A DNA stretch of 64,000 nt from Amphibalanus amphitrite. Its lineage: Eukaryota > Arthropoda > Thecostraca > Balanomorpha > Balanidae. Numbering within the stretch: the stretch's first letter is position 1; each line of letters begins with the position of its first letter. Of this stretch, positions 11,301 through 23,807 are shown one piece after another. Location: positions 972,039-1,036,038 of the forward strand of contig NW_024881596.1 of the NCBI RefSeq assembly GCF_019059575.1. Reading direction: 5' to 3'. Position numbers and translations under genes: made by a program. A model generated the notes under the pieces. That model had not been told where the DNA came from and did no database searches. It saw only the letters and a list, made by a program, of their open reading frames with translations.

Positions 11301-12789
11301 CTGACATCAGGGCTCTTTGTTCTGGCTGCACATCTCCCGACGGTCGGCAGCGGCTAATGGCTGGCCGGCCGGCTCGTCAGCAGGACTGCAGCGGTCGGGC
11401 AGATTAGGGTCATTACTGACGCCGAAACCACTCGTTCCACCATCCGGCCGAGCTACCCTGACCAGGTGCAGACACATACCCACGGGGACGCCGGCGCGAC
11501 TACCGACGCCGCTGTCATCACATGGACGCGGCCGGGGCACAGCCACTGTATTAGACTAAGCGGCGCTGGTAGGGTGAAGAGAGACCGAAATAAACCTCAT
11601 TTCCTTTTCAAATATGAACTTGATAAAATAGGAGGTAATTAATAAATGCAAAAGCAGAATTATGTACAATGCGGTCAGCATTATCGCCTGCTCTATTCAA
11701 ACAATAGTTACTTGCTGCAACAAAGCTCGACCACAGTGATATGTGAATGCCTGTCGTGAGCATGTTGGGTGTTTTCCACAACCTTGAGCCTTGTTCTGAA
11801 TTCCCTCCCTCCCCTGTAACACCGTCAGCACGCGACACGCTGTCACTGGTCCTCGGGCACACGTCACCACATATATCGTCTTTCACAACGTCAATCTCGG
11901 CGATGGCAAGTCCGCCAACCGCGTTACCCCTTCCCTCCCCCCCCCCCTCCTCCCCCTTCATGGCACCGGGTCGCAGCGGGACCCGACCACCCAGACCCAG
12001 CCAATAACCAACGGTGTTACTGGGTTCCACGCCGGCAGGTAGGCGACGCCGGCGTCTCCCGGCGCGTGAGTGTTCCCCGTGAATCTCCCGGTGGTGAGTT
12101 ACTCAGATGAGATCAAGATTGGTGAGCCAAACGACCCCCGGAGACGGCGGCCATTCTGGGCTATCAAATTACGTGCTGGATTCGACTGTGGCAGAGTTAG
12201 CGCTCGATTTGGGCGCGCTCGTAACTTACCGGACTGTGGTCGGCCGTGAGAAGTCAACGTTCTTCCGCGGAAACGACGCCGAAAGTTCTGAGGCTCGTCT
12301 CCTCCGGATAGGAATGTAGTCAAATGTCGTCCTCACGCACAAACACAATCAGTTGCGTATTTTGTTGCCACTCCGTTCAGACACACCGGCCGTTATGCGT
12401 GATCGGTCTCCCAGTCACGTGACCCCTCACACTGTGACCTCTCTGACCGGTCAGTCACTGACCCTGACACGGCCCGAGCTGCTGTGGATCTCGGTATTAC
12501 GCTCCCTCAGTCGCGACACCACCACACCAACTGACAGCCGCGGCGGCAGCAGACGGCAGCGACCGCAGCGCCGCGGGGTGGACAGACTGGGAACTACCGC
12601 GAGCGGGAGCCAGCGCGGTGGCAAGCAATGAGTGCAACATTGCTCCCTGCAATCACACCCTCGTTATTACATTGGTAGACATGACTAAACCAAATAATTG
12701 ATAAGACTTAACCGTTTTGGACTGTGTCTTATCTGCATTAATAGGACGTTATATGTCGTTTTAAACCATCACTCTTTCGCCACCGCACT
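8394..12789. other. No recognised gene; mixed intergenic DNA
   Basis: A TATA-like gtataaaag lies at about 8400 beside the hAT target duplication, with no gene model attached. An unrecognised 141-codon minus-strand frame (8600-9025) and others near 9300-9900 have no motif. An 18-19 bp unit, acaaccgctggtagt plus spacer, is repeated in tandem at about 9403-9440. About 10.8-11.6 kb is GC- and CpG-rich. Confidence 0.45.
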
Positions 12790-12797
12790 ATCCATAT

Positions 12798-14550
12798 TAG
12801 AGTTGCAAAATTTCCCCCAAAGGCTGCTACCGGCACCGCCCCGCCCCACAAAAATTTTCTGGGATACCGGCATGCTACCACGACCCAAGCAAAAACACCA
12901 CCAAATTACCGGCATACTAAAAAAACCCTGCAATGTTGATTCTAGCTTACCCATACAAGAGATGCCACACTTTGGCAATTTCAGTACCCATCCCAGTTCC
13001 CACCCAGCAGCCACCCAATGTCCAACCTAACTACGAACAGGATGATTTTGGCTCAGTTGGCCCCACAAATACCCACAATTTTGAAACTCAGTTCCAGTCT
13101 ATAACTGTTAAAATATCACGTGTAATCAAAGAGGTATTGCCTACAAAAAAGCAGTAAGAAAAAAGCATAAAAAAGCAATGACAAAAAGAACTTAAATTAC
13201 TGAATTGTTTCTGGAGACTGGACAGTTCAAGTTAGCAGTAATCACATCAACATTTCAGAGGTGTTCTACTATTCCACACTCTCCTAAAATGTTGCAGGAA
13301 CCTACCAACCAAAATCAAATTTTGAAATCTAGATGGCCACAACATAAAAAGTACCTAGGTACAGATTCGGCCATGTGCCTGAGGAAGCGAGATCAACACC
13401 TTTTTTTCCTTTTCGCCATGGCTTGCTGGCTCATGAATAAGATACGAATCATTTGAAAAATGTGAAGAACTCACTTGTCCTGAGAACAGTCACCAAATAA
13501 TATGCATAAAAACGATATAATACTCGCTTTCTCGAAGAATCTTCCTCTCCAAACACAAGGTTATCTCAACTATCAAATATTTCGAAACAGATGCGCCATA
13601 ATAACAGAGACTTTTAACCAGCTGATTAAATTGCTGCAAAAAAAGTTTCTGAACTGTAGCAAACTGCCTCATAAATGATTTGTTGATGTAAATGATCCAA
13701 AACGATATTGAATTCTGATGTAATCAACATTGTGAGTTTAGTTCACTACAAGAAAATGCATTCCCTTTCAGGAATCAAACCAAAAAGGCATACGAATAAA
13801 TATTACGTCATCATCTTACATCCTTCCATCAGGGGAGAGAAGATCTAAAAAGTCAATCCTTGGTTCCCCTGTTATTCTGCGCCACTTTGTTTATTTTATA
13901 TGCATATTGTGTTTTCTTGTAAAGATGAGACAAAATGCCAGTTTATTTGATTTTCATTTCATTTTTGGGACCAAAGTCAGGCTCAGGGCTACCTAATACC
14001 TGCCTTTTCAGCTGGATTTTCAGTGTCAAATACTTTGTAGAGTATCTCAGACCACATCTCAGGACTCAAGGCCAGTTTCCAAACAATGTGTTTTGTGGTG
14101 TTTTGATTCTGCCTTTTCCTCTAGGGAACGTTGTCATGAACATTTATTTATTTTGTTGTATTTTACCTATTACATACCATTAGACTTACTGATTGATCGA
14201 GCTTTTGCAGCATGAATAAGCATTCTTCCATTTATTGACCACAGTAGATTCTTGACAATCCTAATTATAACGAAACCTGCGAATCGCTGAGGTCCATGTG
14301 TTATCCCTACCCTTAGCAATGTAACTTCTACCACAAAATGTATTTTGCAGTGGCTAACATTGCTGTTATTATAATTTGATAGCCTCTTAGTGCCCAAAGT
14401 TTAAACCATATGCTGATATTTTCTATTTTTGTGCAAAATCAAAAATACCGGCATGCTACCGGCAAGACATGCCAGATACCACGAAAAAACCTGCGGTAGT
14501 GAAAATTTACCGGCATGCCGGTAGTGCGGTAGGCAAACTTTGCAACTCTA
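12798..14550. mobile_element. Non-autonomous hAT-like element with TACCGGCATG subterminal repeats
   Basis: The left end TAGAGTTGCAAAATTT pairs with the right end AAACTTTGCAACTCTA as an inverted repeat. Flanks are ATCCATAT (12790-12797) and ATCCATAG (14551-14558), an 8-bp target duplication with one mismatch. Copies of ACCGGCATG and its complement, plus CGGTAG-type variants, cluster inside both ends (12825-12925 and 14445-14535). The AT-rich interior has only short frames and no transposase. Confidence 0.75.
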
Positions 14551-14558
14551 ATCCATAG

Positions 14559-17500
14559 GTATGATTGCAAAAGGTTCCCGATAGAGTTTCCAATATCATC
14601 CGTGATCCATCCTTTCCATCCTGATCCTCAGGATCAGCCCAACCTACAGCCAATTTTTTTTGTCCTGACTTCAGAGCAGACGGTCACACCACCCAGACAA
14701 CCGCGAAGGGAAGCTCCAATAGGGACATACCACTCCGGAGAGATCGTTCGAGTGGCTAGGTGACTTTCCCCACTTGGGGCACCCCTGTCTGAAAAAAACA
14801 AGCTCATCTGCTGCGGTACACCAGTCGGTGGTTCGTTCAGCCAAAATGTCTTCCCATAAACCTCTCATCCTTCATTATACTGATCTTATTGGACCGGAAA
14901 CGCATGACCAAACAAGGCAGAAGTGCGCAAAAAAACGATTTTCTCAAAATTCAACTATAGTTTAGCTAAAAGCAGCACACCTGGGTGACAGCCACAAATA
15001 ACTTATTCCTATTTCCGAGCACACTGAACCTAGCCCACTATGCCGCACATTGTTCTCTTGATTTGTATGCCACGTCATCCCTGAGGCTGCTCACCTTGCT
15101 CATATAACACGGAGCAGAATTAGCCACCTGCTACCCAGTTTGATAAATCTACGGGGATTTAACACAGAGCAGCCAGCTTAGCGAGCAGAATACCCCGACT
15201 TGGAACCATCATTTATAACTTTTGCGGGACAACGCCGTAATGTGATTATTGCCCTCCCTTGCATATGACAATAAAAAAATGAACGCATTTTCCAGTAGCG
15301 TTGAACGCATGTTTATAGCCTGTCTTTTTAATATTCTAACAAAATTAGCTTCGGATAGATAAACGCAAATTATGGTGAATGATTTACCAAAATATATTTG
15401 AAAAACTACAATGAAATACAATGGAATTAGAAATAATTATGAAATATCGAATATGTTCACTGATTTTAAATCGTTTTTGAAGTTACCCTTGGTCTGTGCC
15501 TTGGTTCATCTGATTCGATTTCATGAATACCCTCATCGAAGTATTAGCAATTTCTTATAATTTCCCATTCATTTCAATAAAAAAAAAATAGGAAAACAGG
15601 CTGATCGCGTCTACCGTAACGTTAAATCCCATCGGCATTCTTTTGATGCTTTTCGTTTTGGCGATTATGTAAAACGTGCAATAAATGATTAAATTGTTTC
15701 AACCCGATAATTCCTGAGTGTGCAATTAAGCACAAAGTGCAACATATATGTAATGTCAGTCAGAACAAGAGACTAGTTAGGTAAAAATGAAACATGGAGG
15801 ATACCGCATGACAAAAACATTAATTAAGTATACCCATTTAACTGGAAGCGCCAGCTCCAAGACACCTGAGCTTACACATTATACAAGTCTGCCTGGTGCC
15901 TACCTATACGAGCCTTCAGCTCATACAAATCCGCTTTGCAAAAACTCATCGGTCAGGCTGTTTGGTCACTGCGCTATCGAATCCATGAAAACATGGTCCT
16001 GACGTAGCACGCATGATCACTGATCAGGAAGTCGCCCCGTTTGATCTAGCCACCATGAGCAACAAACACCAACAAAGAGACAGTGCAGCACCACTTTTTG
16101 GGTGTCTGAGCCACGGGCAAAATTTATCGTCGGCCGCGTCGATCGGGCAATAAATTCGGCTGCGACTAACTATCCATCACTGCGGCAACGGGCAGCAGAT
16201 GCGGCCCCCTCGCGAGGTGCATTCTTTAAAATCGGCCCGCCGACAGGCCTCAGACGATAAATCACTCGGCCGCCTCTCCTCCCACTCTTCCGTGCAGGCT
16301 GGTACCAGAGTCGGGATAGGAGGGAATGGGAGCGAAACGGAACGGGTTGGAGAGGAGAGGGATGGAAAGGTGGGAACGAGATGGAATGGAAGGAGAGAGG
16401 CGAGAGCAGGCTATAGAATAGGAAAGGCGGAGGGATGAGAATAATATGTCGAGCTATATCTAATAAATTTTTATTTGACTATCCGACGCCGGGGATAGTA
16501 GAGAACACGTTTTATTACAGACTCTCAGAACACTTGACGTGACACAGAAAAGCCACAAATGGCCGTCAACCGGCCACGGTGACTAGCTATTAGAAGGTAA
16601 GCAGCTTCCGAAGCAAGTTTTATCTGCAAAGCAGCGGGACGACTAGCGGATTTCTCATCAACTTCCAGGAACGCGTCAACTTTGTCTAAAACAGTAAACA
16701 GACTCGATGACTGCCCACCACTATTCAACACTCCCGGCACCGATTCCCTGGAACTGTGGCACCAGAAAACACCAGCACCTCCCTGCAGAAGTGCAGCGGC
16801 TGTTCCGCAGATACAAGACAAGCTCCGAGGTAGCATGTTCCGTTCCCGGAGCAGCGTGTTCCGTTCCCGGCGCGGCCCAGCGAGGACCAGGTACGGTATC
16901 GGATACCCGGCGGTGGCGGGTGGCGCAGCTGAGACCCAGTATTTATGGGCCTGTTTTGGCTGCGCTGCGCCCCAGGTGGTGGCATGTAATCGGAGTCATC
17001 TCGGAGGGTTCGCACCAGCGGCGCTGTCCTGACTCGCCCGCAGCTCGCTCCCGGCAGGCTTCTCTCGAAACTCTAAAGCGATGGCGCCTCCACGGCGAAG
17101 CGACGGAGACGGCGGAGGCAAAGGGTGCAGTGGTCGCGCTGTTGCTTCAAACGATCCAGCGCGGCGATGTGTCTCGGAAGTGGGCGGTGCGGAGTTCCAA
17201 CTCACCCGAGCTTTCAGTTGCCGTGATTAATCGCCTCAGAGTAGATTGCTTTCCTTTACACACGTTTTTCGTAGCCGTTCTATCAAAGTCTGTTCACGTC
17301 ATTAGCTGAAAGCGTGTTTCGATGGAGCGGCGACTTTTTGCTGTGACGCTGAATGGTGATATATTATACCACACCCGGAATAGACTTCTTCGCAGAAACG
17401 TCGCGCTCGATTCAGAAAAGTTGCAACAGAGCAACTCTGCTGGTGGCGTGTTTTCAATGAGAGGACTTAGCGCTGTGACAACTTCCACAAAGTGCAGTCC

Positions 17501-20500
17501 TGCGGCGCCGTTCTCGCGCGCGGCGGTCTGAAATCCAGCCGGCATTGTCTCGGCAGCAGTGTGTTTGAAGGCCGTTTGACGGGCCATTCCACATCGGGAT
17601 GGGGTCTGAGCGGCGCTCACCGCCGGCTGACCAGTGTCGTGGAAGTAACGGCCGCTCCAGACGTCGACACATCGTTAGCAACGACGAACAAATCAACGGC
17701 CACCCGCCGAAACGGGCGTGGCGCGGCGCTTCGCGACAAACTTGGAGCCTCAAAGAGCAGTCATGGACACGGCCGCAGCTTTTGAAACAGTCTGGAAGGA
17801 TAAAACGGCCACAACTCGTGCAACGCATCATCAAAATCACGAAGAATCCGAGTCTCCCCATCAAAAAAGCAGTTGGTCCCAACTCTCACAGGACCTAAAC
17901 AAAGCTGGAAAGGGAACAGAACTCGCTTTGCTCAAGGTATTTATATTTGTTCATGATGGTGAATTATTATTATTTCCTGATGCTGCCGCACCGTAGATTA
18001 ACGACATATTTTTTATGATTTAATTTGTCATTTTTCTCATTTGCTTATTTCAAATTAAATGTCCTACAGCAATGCAAAACAAGACAAACTTCCCCGTCGT
18101 GTGAAATATAAAATTTCATGACCTTCTCGCGGCCTCACCAAGAATATTCTTCAACACTGGTTCCACCAGCTCGACCGTATGGCCGCCGTCGGATCGGCCC
18201 AGTGACACCCTCTCCTGTCCGTCGCAGTCGCTCTCCACTCTCCCCTCCTACCCCGTCCTCTCCCCGGCGCGCGGGCCGTCACACGGGGGCTCACAAAGAG
18301 CGCACGGCTCGGGCTCCCTCCGTTCTCCTCTGCCGACAGAATGCAGCCAGCCGGGCGGCCTCAATGGCTCCTTTATCGCGCCGCAGCGGGGGATTATGCA
18401 GATGATGATAAACAGATAACGGACCGCCGGCGGTGCGAACGCGACGCTTTTGTGACGCCGTAATCGCCGAATTCGGGTACACGGTCAAAATTCAGTTAGG
18501 GGATCAACCGGGCTATAGTGAGAGATGGCGAACTGGCGCGCACCAGATGGGTCCTGCCCGGACTGAGCGCCGTGGGGTGGTGAGGGATGTGAGCGGGTAT
18601 ATGGAGTGGGACTGGGAGGATCATCAGAGCAGAGGGCCATCGCGTGGGGACAGTCGGTCTGGAGGGGAGGAGACCATAAGACTGAGTTTATAAAAGTTGT
18701 GGAAGTGTGTTTGTTGTGGAACTGTCACACTTTACAGAGTGGCAGACCCAAGGCAGTTCTTTAGACGATTGGGGTTTTTACAGCCTGGAAGCCATGGTCA
18801 AGTCAGCTATAGAGTCCCAACGATGGCCTCACACTCACCCTAACCCGTTTACCAAGCGTCTGCAGCTAGCGCGAGAGGTCCCTGTCTGTCTAGCTGTGAG
18901 AGTTACAATCACTGCGCAGTGCTCATAGCTCAGTGTTAGCCCACGCCACCGCATGGCCCATGTCGGCGCCGGGCAGTCGCGGGCGTCGATTTGCACTTGT
19001 CGGCGCAGTGGGTCTAAACTACCCCAAAACACCGGGCAGGGAATGCTTATGGCCGCTGGGCGGTCCGCCAGCGACCGCGGTTTCCGGTCTTGGCGGCGCC
19101 AGAGGGATGCGTCGGACTCGTCCATCGTCCACCCACCCATGGGCCGCCTCGCAACTGCATACTGCAATACAGACAGCACGGTATACGGTACGCCACGGCA
19201 CTGCGCAAGCGTGACTTCCAACAAGGCACGGCATGGCAGGACGACAAACGACATGGAACAATGAAACGACAAGGAACGGCATACTTAAGCAGAGAATGGC
19301 ATGACTGAAACGGCATAGTTAAGTGGGGTTGGCAACATAAATGATGCATGTATCAGCTACAACAGGACACAGGGCACAACGCAACCCAAAACGGAACAGA
19401 CTCATGGACTGTGCAGAGTCCAACGACAAATCCTCGCTCCAGTATGAGGTTCTAGACAGTGTTCACTGTTCACTGCACAGTACACCGCACATCGCACTGT
19501 GCACAGTGGACACCCACCCACACTCGGCCGTGCACCCATGGCGCGGGAAGGTTGAGGAACGGCCGTGCGAAAACCGCTGGCATGTTGATAATGGAATGAG
19601 TCCCACGTGGGTGTGCTGGCAACGCTCTGTGCTTGCTGTCCATCGGAGAATTACTCGTGGAAACATTTGGGGGAAGCGTGAGAAAAAGGGAGGTCACAAA
19701 CAGAGTCCTGAATTAATATGTAGTTAGATAACACAGCACAACAGCAACAACACACAGCACATAGCTAAATCTCAACTTCGCTGGTTTCTTTGGCATTTGT
19801 CTCTATTTTAAATTATTTTTTGTCCAACGTGCTTCTCGACCCATTCCTGTATCTTGTCCAAGACACATTCGCATCATTTTCCACTCGGATTACATAAAAG
19901 ACCGTCGTAATTGCTTTTATTCGCAGGTCTCTGAGCGTCGCCTGGCACTGCCCAATATTACTTTATTCCGGCACAATTCCCTCGCTCAGACTAACGACTA
20001 ATGCGCTCTTTATATGCCGGAGAGCGCGGAAATGAACAATTCATCCCGGCTTTGTAGAACGGATTAACGCCTTGCTCACTAGCAGCAAGGACGCTGCAGC
20101 TTCCGCTGATTTCCTTACGCGTAATACGCGAATGATGCAAAAATACGCCAGCACAGCTACAGCTAGTGATTGTTCTATAAGAAGGCATGCTTGCTAATTA
20201 TCTCATGCAGTGGCTATTTACCTGTATAACTAAGAATCATGTTTTTGGAAGTTAAAGCATCAAAAATGCATAACAAAACCAAAATACCCAACAAGCAATG
20301 ACATGAAACTTCCATACAAAATGCATTTTTGCCTTTTTCTCTGCCCTTCACCTCCGTCGCCGGCCAAACTATTCGCCGTGCTGGGTATCGATCGACCGAC
20401 TGCAGAGGGCTCAGGTGGCGGGCGGCAGTCGGGGGCGTCCAAACACCGATCACGGCACTCATAACACGTAGCTCAGGCCGTGTCAGCGGCAGCCGAGTTA

Positions 20501-22536
20501 CCGCGAGTTAGGAGACGAGGAGCGCGGTGTCAGACCATTCTCCACAGGGAACGGTGGTGTGGGTTACAGTTTGGAAAAACGCGGTGCATGATAGCATAAT
20601 GATAAAATAAGACATGGAACATGAAGATGGATCATGCTGCTTGTAGGTAATCATACCTCGTAAAATGCTTTCTGTAGTGTTATCAGGTTTGCCTATAACT
20701 GAGGAAGCCAAGCAGCTGTGGTCTTTCACTGTTCCCTGGTATTGCAAATTTGATTTCGTTCCACTTATCGATAGTCCTCTTTGTGTTTCGGTGAGCTTTC
20801 AATTACAATTGTCCCAGTATAAGAGGACGATTCGTAGTTTCAGGTGGGCACGTGGGACGTGCTCACGTCTGCCTTCGGCGCACCGGCGGAGTAGCTGACC
20901 CGTTTACGTGCCGTATTCTATCGACCACGGCAGCACACAGGACTGGGCCACAGCCCTCCTGGCCGACAGGATTGGACCTTGAACGGGTAAGTGAAGACTG
21001 GGTAAGTGGGGGAGGGGGAGGGCTAGGATGGGATGGTCGGAACGAGGGCATTGAACATGATGCCTGTTGAAAGTACAATATTTTGGTATAATATAGATAC
21101 AAGTCCGTCTGCAAGCAGTTTTCTTCTACTCGTAATTTCTGGGTTGCGCACGTGATCAACGCCTCACTTGTACATTTTTTCGAGACTCTGCAATGCAAAC
21201 ATAGAACACTACTTTAATCATCGTTGAACATACGACAGCAATAGTGTTTCTTGCCAAGCAGCAACATCTTGTGTCGGCTTGACAGCAAATCAATAGCTGA
21301 GAGCACTGGCTCAAAATATTTATTTGCATCTTTTTCCGAACATCTTATGTCGACTGGCATCCATTGCCCACCTATAAATAGTCGCATACATCAGGTCACA
21401 TCAGATGACCCCGTGCAGGACCCCCGCTGACCGGCGGACCGTTCAGACACAAACGGGCACCGATTCCACCCGGAGCGTGTCAATGTTTTAACACCATCAA
21501 GACAAATGGCTCCCGACGGGGCACTGCTGAAAATATACCCGGAGATAAAGCTGCAGCAATAGCTGAGCCGATCGCGATGTTCTCACGCTAGCGGGAGGCT
21601 CCACAGAGAGCAGAGGGAGCTATTGGATACGCGTCCGTTATTGAGGGGCCCCAGAGGAGTGCTAAACAGGATCGTGACAGTGCCTCTCTTTTCTCGGTCC
21701 TTCTTATATAAGGTACAGGGAAAGCATTTCCATTTCCCGTGTCTCTTCTTTTTCCTACTCATGCTCGCTATGGAATAAAATGATGTATTAAACGCAGATG
21801 GCGCGGTGCTGTGCAGAGAACAACAAACGTTTTGAATAAAAGCAGATGTTTTCTTTCTACACAAAAAAAACTACACATCAATTCGTCAAATCGTCAAGCT
21901 CAGACGCCGCGAGAAAGAAATAGTAAAAAATCGCCCTCCCTGGAACCGTCAGTCACCTCATTGACTACGCAGCTCTTTTGGAAATGTCAGCCACTTTCTC
22001 GTGAAAGACCAAGAGGCCTCCACTGACCCCTACGGCCGTTCCCAGAGGATATGCGACTCGTTACCTCTCACACTGAGCGGTCATGGCCCGGGGCGAGCGC
22101 CCCGGGCGGTCCGGGTCATGTCACGGGTCGGCACCGACCGACGAGTGCCTCCGCTCTGTACGAGAACAAAGGACAGCCAAGAAGCGCGGGAAAAGGCAGC
22201 GTCGTCCCTCCCCCCCCCCCCCCGTCCTCGTCATACGGGAGCAGTGTGTGCCGCGCTAAAACGAAATAGCTCGTCCCTCGTTGGCCTGAGGGCTATCGGA
22301 TGATAAAAGAAGCCAGTCTTCAGTGCAATGCTCATAAAACCACGAGCGCAATGAGTGTTTTACGACAGATGCATGGTACTAAAATTGGCCACCAAAAAGA
22401 GATGTAATTTATATAGCTGAAAATAGTTTTGTATAACTTATTAGACATGGTAAAAGGCAGATCCATCCAGCAATGTGATACTATCGTTCTTTGCACGCTC
22501 CATGTAGCAGAGATTCGGCTCATGTTTTCATGAGCT
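14559..22536. other. No recognised gene; about 8 kb of intergenic DNA
   Basis: I found no supported coding exon. A frame beginning at an ATG near 17763 runs into a weak donor (gtattt) near 17938, but its peptide has no recognisable motif. 16300-16440 is purine-rich on the + strand. 19200-19320 has degenerate ACGGCA/GGCATG repetition. A run of about 15 C lies near 22208. Confidence 0.4.
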
Positions 22537-22541
22537 ATCAC

Positions 22542-23652
22542 TGTTGCCGACAAACTAGGCAAATGTCGCGCCGCCGATGCCGAGACGAGCCGCCGCCGCG
22601 CCGCCCGTCACCTCGCCCCGCCGGTCCCGCCGCCGAGCCGGGCCGCCGCCCGCCCAGCGGCCACCTGTCGCCGCGCATGGCTTTTTTCTGAGACAGAAGC
22701 AATGGGCCATATCGACGCCGCGAACGGTGGACTGGCGTCCCCCTGTGACCCTGCGACCCGGCTGACCTGTCACCTGTTCCGAATGGGGCAGGCGGGGCCC
22801 TGGGCCTGGGAACTGGAGGGGTGTGTGAGGGGACGCGGCGTGCCGGCCGCCTTTTTTGTGCTCTGTGTCACGACCCCTGTATCGAGTGACATTTTGGCCG
22901 TGTATTTGAACCGATACCGGGCTCTGCTCGGTCTCACTTCACTGTTAGTCGCCGACGAGCTCACTTCGCTCTCAAACGCGGACGGCGGAGCTCTGCTGCC
23001 GCTCACGTCTAACTTTTCTAACTACTGTGTCTGTGCTGTACTGCTGCCATCTCGCCGTCTTCGGTCAATAGCGAACTCTTCTATTTAGAAGACTGTGTTT
23101 AAGTGGTGGTGGTGTGAGTGAAACCGAAGTGGCGAGTGGAGGAAAGGAGAGCGGCGCGCAGCTCACAGTTCTCACGGTGGCCGGGTCTACTCACTATTCC
23201 TATCAATCCTCTGTCATCCTACATTATATGCATGCCGCGAGGTGTGCTCCTTATGCGCTCTGAGACGGGCGCTGTTGAACGACCCAACATGCATGCCGCG
23301 AGGTGTGCACCTTATGCGCTCTGAGACGTGCGCTGTTGAACGACCCAACATGCATGCCGCGGGGTGTGCTCCTTATGCGCTCTGAGACGGGCGCTGTTGA
23401 ACGACCCAACATGCATGCCGCGAGGTGTGCTCCTTATGCGCTCTGAGACGGGCGCTGTTGAACCTTTGATCCGTAAATTATTCATCCGTGTTTATTTATT
23501 TACCGATTAGATACTTCCCTTCTTCATTATTCGTTCACTGCCTCTATTAATCCTACATCCTCTCACAATTCCCCCCGGCCGCCAACCCGAATGCTGCGAG
23601 ACGTAACAAACACTATACAGTCCACACAAGAAAGCCAGAGACGTCCGCAACA
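22542..23652 (+). repeat. 5' LTR of the BEL/Pao element
   Basis: It is 1111 bp, bounded by TGTTGC and GCAACA, and nearly identical to 28221-29331. It is GC-rich over its first 600 bp and AT-rich near the end (tttatttattta near 23490). It should hold promoter and polyadenylation signals, but I cannot place them. Open frames inside it occur in both LTRs and are not treated as genes. Confidence 0.93.
23231..23463 (+). repeat. Four tandem 61-bp repeats inside the 5' LTR
   Basis: Units start at 23231, 23292, 23353 and 23414 with catgccgcgaggtgtgc and end with gctgttgaacgacccaacatg; the last unit is cut short after gttgaac. Units differ by single bases. The same array occurs at 28910-29142 in the 3' LTR. 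Confidence 0.9.
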
Positions 23653-23657
23653 TTCGC

Positions 23658-23675
23658 TGGTCCTCCGGGCCGGAT
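23658..23675 (+). promoter_or_regulatory. Primer-binding site, tRNA-Tyr-like
   Basis: Five bases after the LTR the sequence reads TGGTCCTCCGGGCCGGAT. By my recollection this matches 16 of 18 bases of the complement of an insect tRNA-Tyr 3' end (TGGTCCTTCGAGCCGGAT). The tRNA identity needs checking against this genome's own tRNAs. Confidence 0.6.
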
Positions 23676-23807
23676 CGTATCAGTTAAGAATGTAAGAAGT
23701 CAAGAAGAGAACGTACAATAAGTCGATACTGTGCGTGAACGACCGTCCGTGACGTCGATAAGTTCTGCTCCCACCGTGTCAGTCGGATTGAGAAGTATTG
23801 TGGACCG

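Noticed and set aside
17718-17940. Possible first coding exon ending at gtattt
   Set aside because: The donor is weak, no acceptor in matching phase was found, and the peptide has no recognisable features.
22702-23088. 128-codon frame within the 5' LTR, repeated at 28381-28767
   Set aside because: It is identical in both LTRs because the LTRs are identical; no domain is visible and composition is GC-driven.
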